A DNA stretch of 64,000 nt from Macrotis lagotis (GCF_037893015.1 NC_133658.1:884609038-884673037), one strand, 5' to 3'; shown: positions 1 to 11,084, counted from the first letter of the stretch. Numbers and translations: made by a program. Notes: a model not told the origin generated them from the letters alone.

Positions 1-91
1 AAATTTTTAGCAGCACAATACATATTTTGCCACTTAGTGGGCTGAGGTGATCAGTCAAGCACTGTCCTAAGTGCTGGAAACATTTGCTGTT

Positions 92-302
92 CAGTCATAT
101 TCCATTCTTTGGGGTTTTCTTGGCAAAGATACTAAAATGGTTTGCTATTTCCTTTTCTAGCTCATTTTAAAGATGAGGAAACTGAGGCAAACAGGGTGAA
201 GTGACTTTCCCAGGGACTCACAGCTAGTGTTCGAGGCTATATTTGAACTCAGATCTTCCTGATTCCCAGCCTGGCATTCTAGCCACTGTGCCACCTAAAG
301 CT
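92..302 (-). mobile_element. MAR/MON-type tRNA-derived core SINE
   Basis: The segment runs from GGGGTTTTCTTGGCAAAGAT through AAGATGAGGAAACTGAGGCA to GTGCCACCTAAAGC, the reverse complement of a SINE family seen at least ten times in this window (for example 55825-56055 in the other orientation). The tRNA-like promoter end is at the right. Confidence 0.8.
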
Positions 303-2655
303 TCCATTTACATTTCTATAGGGGGTGGTGGTAATATCTTTGGTGTGAATGAGACCACTCTAATCTGGGTATTGAATTTCTCCTTGTTATATTTGCCATT
401 CAAGAGTCCTAATGTGTGATGCTTGGTCCTGTTATCTCATCAACAGCCCCATTGTGTAGGTTCCCCAATATTCTCTTTTATAGATGAAAAAATACCAAAC
501 TCAGAGATTAAATTTAAGAGTCTGTGTAGCCATGGAAAGGACTCGTAGATTTGGGGAAATCAGGAAAGATTTGGGTTTGCATCTCACCTCTGAAATTATA
601 GACTTCCTGATTATGAAAGAGTCACTTAATAGCCTGAAAACTACATTTTCTTCATTAGCCCAAGAGGGAGAATACTTTTCAAAGTCAAAGACAGAGGAGC
701 TCAGGGATTGGGGTTGAGTTCAGATTTTGATTTTGCCTTCTAGTGAGAGTTTGGGTGAGTCACCTCAACTTCCTGGGCCTCGGTTTTTTTCTTATCCGTG
801 AAATGAATGAAGAGATTACACTAGATGTTCTCTAAGCCCTCTCCCAACTTCAATCTGTGATACTATCATTAAATAGTTAATTAAAAGAGTTGTAAACATG
901 TCTGGTAGTCTTGTAGAGGCCATGAGGAGAGATTATTCTAGCTCTTAGTTGAACTACTCCCCTTCCTCATTTCTACCTTGTGGCTTCCTTCAAGTTTCCA
1001 CTAACATTCTTCCTTCTACCAGAAAATTTTCCCTATTCTCCTTAATCCCAGTGTCTTCTCTCCATCAATTATTCCCAATGCACTTGTACATAGTCATATG
1101 CAGGTTGTTTCCTCTCATTTTAGCACACTGGAACATAGAAAATACTAGATAAATACTAGCTGACTGACCCAAATGGGTTATGAAAAAAATCAGATACAAC
1201 TGAACAAAAACGACAACAAAAGGGAGGTTCAAAGTACAAAGTGACAGGCCCAAAATCGCTCCTCTTATTTTACTTCCCTTCCAGTTCAAAAACTATATTA
1301 AAAAAAAATTAAAAACTCTAATAAAAACTATGTTAAAAAACACTCTAATAGAGTAGAGATGGAGATATTCAATGACAAGGGGTAGAAAGTCCTAGCTAAA
1401 GTATGAAATGTCACAAATTTAGAACATGAACATCCCAGAATTCTATTTCAATGGATCTAGGACTATTCAAATTTCAGGCTCATCAGTCCAGCTGCTCTGG
1501 TGATTGAAGCTCTCAAATCCAATAAACAACCCTCCCAGTATCACTTCCACAGTCTTGTGTGAGTTTGGAGTGGCACAAGAAAAGTGTCATCCACTTTACA
1601 GAAGGCTTCTTTTAAGTAGCAAGGTCTCCGGGCACACTTAAAATGCAACTGAACTTAGGAAAAACTCCATCTACATAGATACAATCTTTCAGGAGGAATA
1701 CTTGGGCAGTACACCAGTTTTTGTCCCTTCCAAGTTCAAAGCCACAAGTCATAATTGTTCCAATTCATAGAAAAAGTATCTTTCCTCTCTCTTCCCAACC
1801 CTTCTCATCACCACCACGCCTTTTTAAAAGGTAACATTTCTCATTGAGAATTCAGGACCCAACCAAACTTATGAAGCTAGTATGAAGCGAAGTTTTCAAA
1901 GGGATCTGCAGCTTACAGAAACACTTCAGAATGAAACAGAAGAGGGCTGATACGTTGCTAAAGGCCTCTTCTTGTGGGCCAGTTTTGGGTATTTTGTAGT
2001 GAGCTGGAATGCCCCCAATGGCTCAGCCGTAGAAATTTCACATCTGTACTCATTGCCCCAGGTCTTCTGAGAGCCAGCCGGCTCAGAGCTGACAGCATGC
2101 CCCATTTAGTCACCCAACTTCAAGAGGACAAACATCACCCAAGGTAGGGCTACAAAAGCTGACCGTGAAAGCTGAAGGGGGGGGGGGGGCCCCTCAGAAA
2201 TCATCCATCTAACCCTCTGCTTTGCAGATGGGGAGAGGTGGTTCGCTTGGGCAAGGTCACTCAGCTAAGTGAGAGGGCACCAGAGGCGGACTCTAGAGTG
2301 ATGGGTCATAAATGGGGGGAGGAGGGGACTAGGCCCCACCCTAGCCCTGGGAAAGGAAGCCACCACCCTGTCTGTGGTCATAAGAAGCAAAAGTAAATCA
2401 ATAAACAAGTATTTATTAAGCCTTTCTGTTCCAGGGACTGGATCAAGACAAAAGGGGCGTTTGAATATATTTAGGACTTAGTTCAGAAGCTGCAGGGGTG
2501 AGGAGGGGTCAGTGCCACAGGAGCAAGGACAGGAAGAGGTTTTGGACTTGGATTCAAATCCCCAGTTCTGCCAACTTGCTATGAATGTCACCTCAGTCCA
2601 ATCCTCATTTGAACTTTCTGTCTGGTAAAATGAGGAAGTTGTATTATCCAGGTCA
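303..2655. other. No gene seen; probable SPSB1 first-intron sequence
   Basis: This stretch holds an old core-SINE fragment at about 715-860, a SINE tail at about 1170-1225, A-rich runs near 1300, and a G12 run followed by C at 2177-2192. The part 1230-2160 looks unique and AT-moderate with no long reading frame. Confidence 0.5.
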
Positions 2656-2659
2656 ATTC

Positions 2660-2795
2660 TTTTTTTTTTCCTTTTGGTTTTTGCAAGGCAATGGGGTTAA
2701 GTGACTCATCCCAGGTCACACAGTTGCTAAGTATCAAATGTCTGAGGCCAGATTTGATTTCAGGTCCTCAGGACCCTGGGACACCTGGCCTTCTC
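2660..2795 (-). mobile_element. WSINE1-like SINE, minus strand
   Basis: A T-rich tail at the left is followed by GGTTTTTGCAAGGCAATGGG and by the diagnostic GTCACACAG and AGGTCCTCAGGACC segments. The 5' end is degraded. Confidence 0.75.
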
Positions 2796-3511
2796 CCATG
2801 CCAGTCAATTGTAGATCTAAAATCCTTGACTGTTATCACCTCTAAGGTCTCCTGCAGGGTCAAATCTAGCCACCTCTGAATCAGCCTAGATCATAGGCTA
2901 CCTGACTTGAAATGGGCCACGGAGTTCAACCGACTCATTCTACAGATGAGGAAACTGAGTCACTGAGCACTTAAATGACCAGGTCAACATCGTTATCCAC
3001 CCAGAAGTCAAAATTGTAAACTCAGTACTAACCAGGCAGCCTAAACTATCTGCATTTTCCCCAAAGTTTGGTAGGGGAGCTCTTATCATACAGTGTGGAC
3101 CCTATGTACATAGGAGTTGCTTTTCTATTTACTTCTCCGAACACAGGCAATAAAATAGCCACCTCTCAAGAGAAGAGACTCCTCATTTGTCTCTTTGGGC
3201 TCTTGTTTCTTAGAACAGTATCTGGGATGCGTTAGGCACTTCAATAAATGTCTGATTACTGACTGACCCCATGACCACCTTTCTGTTCTCTCCCTCCAGA
3301 CCCTCCTCTGCATCATGCTTTTGAATGTTAAAATTTAGTCTTTTTTTTTCGGACCATCAAACTTTAGTCATCGAGAAAGGATGGTGCTTTTACAATGAAC
3401 ACCTGTTAAAACTCAACTCATGACCAGTCACTGACGCTGGAGGGTTTAATTAAAATTACTCACTCAGGAAGGAGCGAATGCCAACTCAACTGAAAACTAT
3501 ATATTTAATGT

Positions 3512-3712
3512 GGGGGGAAAGGGGAGAGGGGGAGGGGCAGGGGAGGGGGGAGAGAGGGGGGAGGAGGAGGGAAGGGAGGCAAGAAGGGGGAGGGGAGGGA
3601 GGGGAGGCAAGAAGGGGAGGGGGAGGCAAGAAGGGGAGGGGGAGGCAAGAAGGGGAGGGAGGGGAGGCAAGAAGAGGGAGGGGAGGGAGGGGAGGGAGGG
3701 GAGGCAAGAGAG
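3512..3712. repeat. Purine-rich tandem repeat (GGAGGCAAGAAGGGGAGG unit)
   Basis: About 200 bases on the plus strand are almost pure G and A. They contain at least six copies of a GAGGCAAGAAGGGGAGG-like unit of roughly 18-25 bases with variable G-runs. Strand asymmetry and G-runs of 4-6 make G-quadruplex or triplex structure possible. The tract lies about 1 kb from the CpG island, on the side that would be inside the first intron. Confidence 0.85.
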
Positions 3713-3719
3713 GCTGGAG

Positions 3720-4699
3720 GCCCGTGAGGCTCCCTCCTAGTCTTTGGCCCTCCAGAGGGGCAGCTTTTCTGTGCCTGGAAGCATGGGATGTCTCCCAAGG
3801 AAGCAGTCATTCCTAGGGCCACAGCACGCGCGCACACACTCACACTCTCTCTGTCTCTCTCTCTCTCCACCTCCTTAGTGAGCTGGAGGAAAATCTGAAT
3901 TCTCGGCGCAGGCCCCCCTGCAGCCGGGCGCACCCCCCAGCTCCAGCCTCCCTCCTTCCCCTCCCTGGGAGGCAACTCTCATGGGCCAAAGGTGCCGCGG
4001 CTGTGCTTGGCTGCTGGTGGGTTTTTCAATCAGCTCACACATTTAATAAAGGGGGGCTAGCTGTTTCCCAAGTCTTGGACCCCTTCTCTCTAAGCTCCCT
4101 AGGACTCATTTGGGAAGCCTGGGTTCCCCAAGGCTGAGCTGAACAAGGAGTCGCTCCCCGGGGGAGAGTGGCTCAGCTCTGCCCCCCAACAGGGAAGAGA
4201 CGCACGTTCCACCTTCACCCCACCTCGGACGGGATTGAGCAGTGGCGGGGTGGGGGGAGCGGGACTAAGTATTTCCAGAGCAACTTTTTTTTGGAGGTGA
4301 TTGTGGAACCCTCAAATTTGTACTAAGACCGGGGCGGAGGGCAGATGTTTAGAGCTCAGCCATCCTGAACACATCACCTCTCCACCCTCTCCTTCTGGAG
4401 CCACAGCCAAGTGGGGGGGGGGGGGGAGAGGGAGAGAGACAGACAGACACAGGGAGGGAGGGGGGAGCCGGAGACGGACGGACGGACAGACAGATGGCCC
4501 TCTCCCTCAGGAAGGAGGGTGGGAAAGGAGGGAGCGGGAAGGGGACGGAAGGGGAGACCGGGAGGAGCCCAGGAGCCCCCCGAGAGCCGGGAGGAAGAGG
4601 GGAAAGGTTCAGAAGGGGCAGGGGAGCGAGGAAGGCGAAGGACCCCCCCATTCTCTTCGGAGGTTGGAGGAAAATGAAGGCGAGCAGGGGGGAGAGGAG
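3720..4699. other. GC-rich shoulder between the purine repeat and the CpG island
   Basis: Unique sequence with a short TCTC/ACAC stretch at 3832-3870, a poly-G/GA stretch at 4411-4470, and purine-rich low-complexity DNA from 4500 to 4750. There is no convincing exon. Probably intron or promoter-flank DNA of the CpG-island gene. Confidence 0.5.
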
Positions 4700-5240
4700 G
4701 GAGAGGCGATGCCGGGTCCCGAGGGAGGGAGAGAAGGAGAGAAAGTGAAATGGGGCCGGGGAGAGCGGGAAGAGGCGGGGAGGAGGGCGCGGGGCGGAAT
4801 GTGGGGGGCCCCGCGCGGACAGCCGCCCCCCGCCCCCCGGGCCGAGACCCGAGCCCCCCGCCCGGCCCCGCCCGGCCCGCGCCCACCTACCGCTGCGGGG
4901 CTCCGGGGCTCCGCCCCCGCGCTGGGGCTCCCGGGGCTGCGGCGCTCCGGGGCGGCCGCGCGCGGCTCCTGGGGGCGCCGGGGGGCCCGCGGGCATGAAG
5001 CGGGGGCGCCGCTGCCGCGGCGGGGAGGGGGCGCGCCCGGCCCGGCTCCCCCGAGGTGCGGGCTCCTCCGAGGCACCGACTCCCCGCGCCGGCTCTTCCC
5101 GGGGCGCCCCGAGCGCTGCGGGAGCCGCTGCCGCCCGGGCCGGGCCGGGGCCGGGGCTGGGGCCGAGGCTGGGGGCGCGAGACGCTCCCCGGGGCTCCTC
5201 CGAGGGGGCGCGAGAGCAGCCGAGAGCCGAGCCCCGGCGC

Positions 5241-5249
5241 GGTCACGTG
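5241..5249. promoter_or_regulatory. CACGTG E-box (USF/MITF/TFEB-type site) in the CpG island
   Basis: The sequence GGTCACGTG contains the palindromic E-box CACGTG, and the preceding GGT fits the extended GTCACGTG consensus preferred by USF and MiT/TFE factors. It lies 20-90 bases from a cluster of GC boxes, a usual arrangement in TATA-less promoters. Function is inferred from the motif alone. Confidence 0.45.
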
Positions 5250-5269
5250 CCCGAGAGCGCTCAGCTGGC

Positions 5270-5335
5270 CGGCCCCGCCCCCGCCCCGCCCCCGCCACGC
5301 CCCTTCCTCCCGCCCGCGGCCCCGCCCCCGCGGGG
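5270..5335. promoter_or_regulatory. Cluster of GC boxes (Sp1/KLF-type sites)
   Basis: Several CCCCGCCCC and CCCCCGCC cores occur within about 65 bases of the CpG island. If the minus-strand first exon is right, they lie upstream of or around its start. The sites are seen in the sequence; binding is inferred. Confidence 0.5.
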
Positions 5336-5744
5336 ACTGGGCTGGGCCAGCGGGGCGCGGGCCGGGCGCGGGGGGCTCCGAGGCGGGCGCGCTGCCCCCG
5401 GGGGGCTCCGAGGCGGCGCGTGCGGCTGGCTCGCTCCAGTAAGGCGCTCCTGGAAGCGGGGAGCCGGGCGCACCGCGGGCGGCTCCCGCCCCGCCCCGGG
5501 GAGAGGTCACCCAGAAACCGCAGCCGGACCCCCGCAGCCCGCGCCCCCTCCACGACCACAAGCCCGCCGAGGCCCGCTCCCGCCCCGGCGATTCACGCCT
5601 AAGGCTCGGCCCCCCTCCTCGGGGAGCCTGCGCCCTCCCTCCCGATGCCCTCCTGGCCAGCCTGGCCACGCTGCCTGCTGTCTCCCCCGTGGCTTCCTCG
5701 GCAGCGGGTTCTGCCTGGCTCAGTGGCCGCCGGATAAACCTTCA

Positions 5745-5876
5745 TGGATTAACTCTACTTTGGGTTTTTGCAAAGCCATGGGGAAAGTGACTTGCCCAAG
5801 GTCACCCATTAAGTGTCTGAGGTGGATTTGAACTCGGGGCCGGTGCTCTATCCACTGTGCCACTGAGCCGCTCAGG
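5745..5876 (-). mobile_element. WSINE1-like SINE at the CpG-island edge
   Basis: The segment TTTTGCAAAGCCATGGGGAA ... GGTCACCCATTAAGTGTCTG ... CCGGTGCTCTATCCACTGTG is the reverse complement of the common SINE. It marks the boundary where the CpG island stops. Confidence 0.9.
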
Positions 5877-6199
5877 ATTGACGGTCCTTGAAAGAACACC
5901 CCCTCCCCACACCGACATGCCAACTTGGGTCAGAAAAATAAAAGTGCAGACTCAGGAAGGGGGGGCACAAAAAAAGGTCTAATGCTCAGAAGGGCTGGGG
6001 TTTTTTGAATTTTTCCTACTTTTGATTTTTTACGAGGGCGAGAGTTCTGGACACACAGGGCTCGAGGACCCGTCATCCCCGAGGGAAAAATGGTTTCCAT
6101 GTTCCCCAGGTCTAAGGAAGAGAGATCCCAGAATATTATTGGTAGCGTTGAATTTAGTAGAAACAGTAGAGGATTTGGATTTGAGATTACCTAAAGCAG

Positions 6200-6357
6200 G
6201 GACAGCTGGGTGACGCAGTGGATAGAGCACCGGCCCTGGAGTCAGGAGTACCTGGGTTCAAATCCAGTCTCAGACACTTAATAATTACCTAGCTGTGTGG
6301 TCTTGGGCAAACCACTTAACCCCATTGCCTTGCAAAAACCTAAAAAAAGAAAAACAG
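6200..6357 (+). mobile_element. WSINE1-like SINE, full length
   Basis: It runs from GGACAGCTGGGTGACGCAGT through ACACTTAATAATTACCTAG and the GGTCTTGGGCAAACC segment to a TTGCAAAAACCTAAAAAAAG tail. Confidence 0.93.
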
Positions 6358-6384
6358 ATTACCTGAGGTTAATAGAATAATCAT

Positions 6385-6386
<2 letters not shown>

Positions 6387-6421
<35 letters not shown>
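6387..6421. repeat. (TA)n microsatellite
   Basis: About 17 uninterrupted TA units lie immediately 3' of the SINE tail at 6357. Confidence 0.95.
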
Positions 6422-6424
6422 TAT

Positions 6425-7115
6425 ATTAATAATAGAATAACCCATGCTACTTTCTAGCTATGCGACCTTGGGTCAGTCACTTTCAGGAGGAGGTCCTGGT
6501 TTCCCTTTTCTGGGGAAGAAAACAGTCGGACTAACTAATTTCTAAAGTCACTTCCATCTCTCAAACTGATATTTACCTCAGTTGAAAGAGTTGGCAACAA
6601 AGCCAAAGACTTCCCATCAACCTGAAGATTTCAAGAGACTTTCTTATGGACCCAAAATGTGTAGACATGAGCATTTGCCCCTGGGGAAGGGTCTCTCCAC
6701 AGGCTGGAAGCTCACTGTGCAAGAAGGGTCCTTTGGAGTAAGAGCTCTGATCCAAAGTTCAAATCTCAGCTTTGCCATTTACTGTCTATCTGGGGCAAGT
6801 CACTTCTCTCTTTGACTTTGGCCATCCTTATCAGTCTGAAGAACCCAGAAAACCTCTAAAACCCCCTTCCAAATGGAAATCGAAGCCCTAGCTCTTCCAA
6901 GGAGTCTTTCTCTCACCTACCTCTTATGTGATAACCAGCAGAACACTCAATACTTCTTAGCAATTTAAAATATATAAGAATTGCCAAGAAATGCAAAGGG
7001 GTATTGAATTCACTAGCCTTGGCTTTCATTAGACCTGCTTTCTTCTCCCCTCACTGCTCCCCTTCTCCTAAAAAGCTCAAGGATCCTTTGCAAGCATTGA
7101 CAGTAGAAACCTTGA
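6425..7115. other. No gene seen; intergenic with old core-SINE fragments
   Basis: Old SINE pieces lie at about 6440-6560 and 6740-6880. The rest is unique AT-rich DNA without a coding frame. Confidence 0.5.
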
Positions 7116-7119
7116 AAGG

Positions 7120-7345
7120 CATTCTGGAGGCAGCTGGGCAATTCAATGAACAGGGCCCAGGGTCTGGAATCAGGAAGACCCGAGTTCAGATCCAGCCTCA
7201 GATACTCACTGGGTGACCCTGGGAAAATCACTTAACTTCTGTTTTCCTTAATCCAATGGAGAAGGAAATGGTAAAAAGCCTCCACTTTCTTTGCCAAGAA
7301 AACCCTAGCAGGGGTCACAAAGAATCAGGATTGAAAAACAAGAAG
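7120..7345 (+). mobile_element. MAR/MON-type SINE, plus strand
   Basis: GGCAGCTGGGCAATTCAATG ... GAATCAGGAAGACCCGAGTT ... AAGAAAACCCTAGCAGGGGT ... AAAAACAAGAAGG, the family seen in reverse at 92-302. An older core-SINE follows at about 7370-7550 on the opposite strand. Confidence 0.8.
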
Positions 7346-7859
7346 GTTTGGGAAACCTTTTGCACATATTATCTTATTCGGCATTGGTATTATTATGGCT
7401 CCCATTTTATAGATTAAAAAACTGAGGCAACAGAGATAAAATGACCTGCCCAGGGTCTCACAGCTGGGAAATGTCTGAGGGCAGATTTGAACTCATGAAG
7501 AGGAGTCTTTCTGATTCCAGGCCCAGGGCTCATAGTACCACCTAGCTGTCTTTTCTTCTGTCTAGACAAACAACAAAAACATAAATCAAATCCTTACTTA
7601 ATGGATTTGCTCATTTCCAAAGTGTAAATGCTCACATTAAACATTTACCATCTCCCTAGAGAGCTGATACCCACCAGTTCCAGGGTCCCAGGATAGGAAG
7701 TCCTAACAAGTGGCATGGGAGAGGGGAAGTCAAAAATAGGCCCCTGTAGAAACCTTGGTCCTTGTACTGAGCTTTGAATGAAGCTGGAGCTTCTTGGAGA
7801 TGCAGGTAAAGAGGAAGGGCATTCCTAGGAATGATGGGGATGGACAAACAATGTTGAAG

Positions 7860-8280
7860 ACTCAGAGGTGGGAGATGTCACATCACAATAAGGGGCAATC
7901 TTGCTGAGACATCCAGCAGATGCCTAATAAGTCTATTATAAGATAAATTGGAGCCAGATGGTAAGGCCCTTTACATTTGTATTTTATCCCAAATTGGAAA
8001 TCATCTCAGAGGGAAAGCAATAGTGTTAAGAGGAATAGGGAAAGACTTCTTGTAGCTGGCTGGATTTTATCTAGGACTTGAAGGAAGCCAGGAAAGCCAA
8101 AGGGCAGAGATGAGGAGGGAGAGAATTCCAGGCCCAGAAATGGGAGATGGAGGAATAGAAAGGAGATCCATGTAACTGTATCAAAAAGTCCATGGGGAGG
8201 GGTCTGTGGGGAGGACGGTGTAGGAAGACTGGAAAGGTAGGAAGGGGTCAGGCTATGAAGCTTCCCCCTTATGCTGTGAT
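7860..8280 (+). repeat. Unnamed interspersed repeat, copy 1
   Basis: The stretch with GGATTTTATCTAGGACTTGAAGG, AGGGCAGAGATGAGGAGGGA and GACTGGAAAGGTAGGAAGGG is similar to 60120-60215 (TTTTAGTTAGGTCATAAAGAAAG, CAGAGATGGGAAGGAAGAGC). I recognise this as a recurrent marsupial repeat but cannot name the family with confidence. Confidence 0.55.
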
Positions 8281-8284
8281 CAGG

Positions 8285-8950
8285 CTTGCATAGTCACTTT
8301 GTCTCAGTTTCCCCACCTGTTAGGTGGAAGAAGGACCTTTGTTGCACTTACCTCAAAGGGTTATAATGTGATAGAAGAAAGGAAGAGGAAAGACTCAATT
8401 TACCTACCTTGGCAGGACAGGAGCTGAGTCAACACTCAGTGGTGCTCACCAGGGTTTCAGCCTGTGGTTCTCATTGTCTAGGAATGCCCCAGACTCCTTC
8501 ACCCCCATCATCAGCAACTTGGTGGTTGGATTTTTAAATAACCAAGTTCTGTTTACCTTCAATCACTACCCACTTCACAATCTGCCTTCAATTTAATGCT
8601 CTTCTTAACTTTGGAGGGGGTGGGGTTGTGTATTGGGGCAGAGGAAGGGATCCTTTTAGATAAAACTAGGAAGCAGATCACTTTAAATACAGTTCTTTTG
8701 TCCCAGGTCTTTCCTGGAAGTCATGGAGGATAACCCCACTCTCAGCCTTCTCTCCCTCTCCTGTTCCTTGCATCTGGGTATCAGGGTTTAAAAGATAAAT
8801 AGACTGGAGACCTCAAGTCCATTGACATTAATGGGTTTATCTGGACCAAGTTTTGGCAGCTCTGTATCCTGGAGCGAAGATGCTGTTGCCTACCCCTACA
8901 GGGGCCTACTTTAGAAGCCAAGTTGAGCTCCCAAGAGATTAGGGTTCAAC
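8285..8950. other. No gene seen; intergenic
   Basis: Mostly unique DNA with an old core-SINE fragment at about 8290-8400. No coding signal. Confidence 0.5.
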
Positions 8951-8958
8951 CCTTACTC

Positions 8959-9106
8959 TCTTTTTTTTTTTTAGGTTTTTGCAAGGCAAATGGGGTGAAG
9001 TGGCTTGCCCAAGGCCACACAGCTAGTGTCTGAGGCCGTATTTGAACTCAGGTACTCCTGCTTCCAGGGCCGGTGCTCTATCCACTGCGCCACCTAGCCG
9101 CCCCAG
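8959..9106 (-). mobile_element. WSINE1-like SINE, full length, minus strand
   Basis: A T12 run is followed by AGGTTTTTGCAAGGCAAATG ... CAAGGCCACACAGCTAGTGT ... GGCCGGTGCTCTATCCACTG, ending in GCCACCTAGCCGCCCC. The promoter end is intact. Confidence 0.93.
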
Positions 9107-10245
9107 GGTTCGGACTTACATAACACAAACTGGCCAGTCTTTTCCTGAAGAATCCATCTCATCATGATGTTTGTAAGTAGGATCCTTTCATCATAGAGCT
9201 AGCAAGAACCTTAGAGGGATTAATCAAGCCTAATACTGCCCCCATTTTACATATAAGGAAACTGAGTCAGAGAAAGGATAAGCAACTATCCCAGAGTTTT
9301 CCACCTAGTGTCTGGTGCAGGATTTGAACACAGTTCCCAATGTCTCCAAGGAGCTGGGCATTCTTTCTTTCCTCTTTCAAGAGACTTGTTTTTTTAAAAT
9401 CTGAACTCATAATCCAATTGCATAAAAGTACAACAATTCCCTTGGTTTTACAGAGAAGGAAACTGAATACTAGACAGTCAACTTTCTCAGGGTCACCAGG
9501 TAAATACTAGCAAATTACTGGAGCACTACAAGCATATCCCACTCTCAGGAAAAAGCATCACCCCCACCCCCATACCAGTACCCTACATAAGGCCTCATCA
9601 GCCTGTGACTCAGTTTCTGGAATTGATTGCCTTGAGATGCATTTTTCATTTTCCATTTTTCTTTCCTTCCTCTCCTCTACCCACTGTATTGGATAACTGA
9701 ATATCTATCTGAAAAATTCCCATCCAGGAATGGTCTGATTTCACTGTTGAATAATACTGAGAAATGGGGAGTAAAGGTTGTAGCTAGTAGAATGTGTCCC
9801 TCTTATCAGCACTGATTACTATTGTTTGTTAAAAAGGGGGGTGAAGGTGGAGGAAGACATACAGAGACAGACAGAGGTAGAGACAGAAAGAGAAAGGAGC
9901 TTGTACTTTTAATGACATCACCTGATAAACACCCTCCAGGAATCTGAAGACTGACTCAAAATGAACATTGAGTATCTGTCTGCCAGGGGAGGCCAGCAGC
10001 CTCTTTGCTCTGCAAGGAGTGGTTTCCTGGTCTTTGGCAATGTCTAGAATACATTTCATCACCTAAGCTGGCCCAACCTTCTCCACTATTTGGTCTACAC
10101 ACATATTCCCAAAATGATGGGTTGAAATGATTAGTCCTCCCAGAGGCAGCTTAATCTCCTGGAAGGCTCATGGGATTTGGAATCCAGGGTCCTGGGTTCA
10201 AAACCCACCTTTAACATCTCCAGGCTTCAGTTTCCTACTCTATAA
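9107..10245. other. No gene seen; core-SINE relics and unique DNA
   Basis: MIR-like fragments lie at about 9190-9330, 9420-9520 and 10130-10240. The rest is unique, with no exon or RNA-gene signature. Confidence 0.5.
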
Positions 10246-10249
10246 AGTG

Positions 10250-10370
10250 AAGGGGTTTGTCTGTTCTTTGGTCTCCAAAGAGGACCATGCCCCTGCGGTC
10301 TTTAGACCAAAAGGTCCTCTGGGACTAGGGAGTCAGAGTGATGTCACCCTATGGGGGTAGCCTGGGGAGT
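10250..10370 (-). mobile_element. Fragment of the SINE that shares the RTE-like tail
   Basis: TTTGTCTGTTCTTTGGTCTC and AAAGAGGACCATGCCCCTGC match the start of the elements at 11085 and 39365, so this is a short, older copy in the same orientation. Confidence 0.55.
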
Positions 10371-10769
10371 GATCACACACAGATGAAAAAGCATTTCCTC
10401 TAAGCATACATTAGCACCCTTTGGAAAAGCCTCCATTACCCTGGGCTAGTTACAGATTTGATTGGGTACCTTCTCCAGGTAATATAAAAATTCAGTAATT
10501 ATGAAGACTGGTTATTGAGTTTATTGGGTTTTAGAATTTTCCAAGTGATTGGAAAGTTCTTTTGTCTCATGGCTCAAATGTCCCTTGACCTTCACTGATA
10601 TTAGCAGCTTAAGTTGTCTCCAAGTGTTGGAATAATGAGCAGGGTGAATTTTTTTTTTCATATAAAGTTAAGCTAGGCATTATCTCCTAGGGCTCCAGCT
10701 TGCTGGGCCTTCCACCTAGATGGTGGGCTAAACTCTTTTTGAAGAAATCCTATGAGATTACTGGTTGAC

Positions 10770-11055
10770 ATAGGGAGAGGACAAGGAAAAGGAGACAGAA
10801 AAAATGTGGAATTTAAAATCTTACAGAAAATGAATGTTGAAAACTATATATGTAATTTGAAAAAATAAAAGAAATTTTAAAAAATAAGTCCTGTGAGTAA
10901 GTGTAACATGCATTATTTTTATAGGGGAGAGGGGGAAGGAAAAGAGAGAGTGAGAAAAATGTGGAACTCAAAATCTTACAGACAATGAATGTTGAAAACT
11001 ATCTGCATGTAATTTGAAAAAAATTATATATATGTATGTATGTATTAAAAAAGGG
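10770..11055 (+). mobile_element. Two tandem L1 3'-end fragments
   Basis: Copy A (about 10770-10888) and copy B (about 10921-11040) both carry AATGTGGAA, AAAATCTTACAGA, AATGAATGTTGAAAACTAT and GTAATTTGAAAAAA, the typical terminal 100-120 bases of marsupial L1 elements. They are about 150 bases apart in the same orientation. Confidence 0.8.
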
Positions 11056-11084
11056 ATGTGGTGGGAAGGGCAAAGTATGATGGT

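Larger units (their letters stand above)
4700..5650. promoter_or_regulatory. SPSB1: CpG island, probable SPSB1 promoter and first exon (minus strand)
   Basis: About 950 bases are extremely GC-rich with dense CpG, in sharp contrast to the CpG-poor AT-rich flanks. No TATA box is evident. GC boxes of the CCCCGCCCC type cluster at about 5271-5335, and a CACGTG E-box sits at 5244-5249. On the minus strand a plausible splice donor GCG|GTAGGT is at 4889-4890, so a non-coding first exon could end at 4891. In human and other mammals SPSB1 lies immediately 3' of H6PD on the same strand and starts with a non-coding CpG-island exon followed by a long intron. H6PD is on the minus strand here, so SPSB1 should be transcribed toward position 1. 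No SPSB1 coding sequence is in the window; the gene name rests on synteny. Confidence 0.6.

Noticed and set aside
3478..3975. Open frames across the purine-rich repeat
   Set aside because: They translate the repeat itself (Gly/Arg/Glu or Pro/Ser/Leu runs) and have no other support.
4301..5831. Long overlapping open reading frames on both strands (up to 433 codons) in the CpG island
   Set aside because: GC-rich DNA lacks stop codons by composition. The predicted proteins are Arg/Pro/Gly/Ala-rich in every frame, with no domain and no family resemblance.
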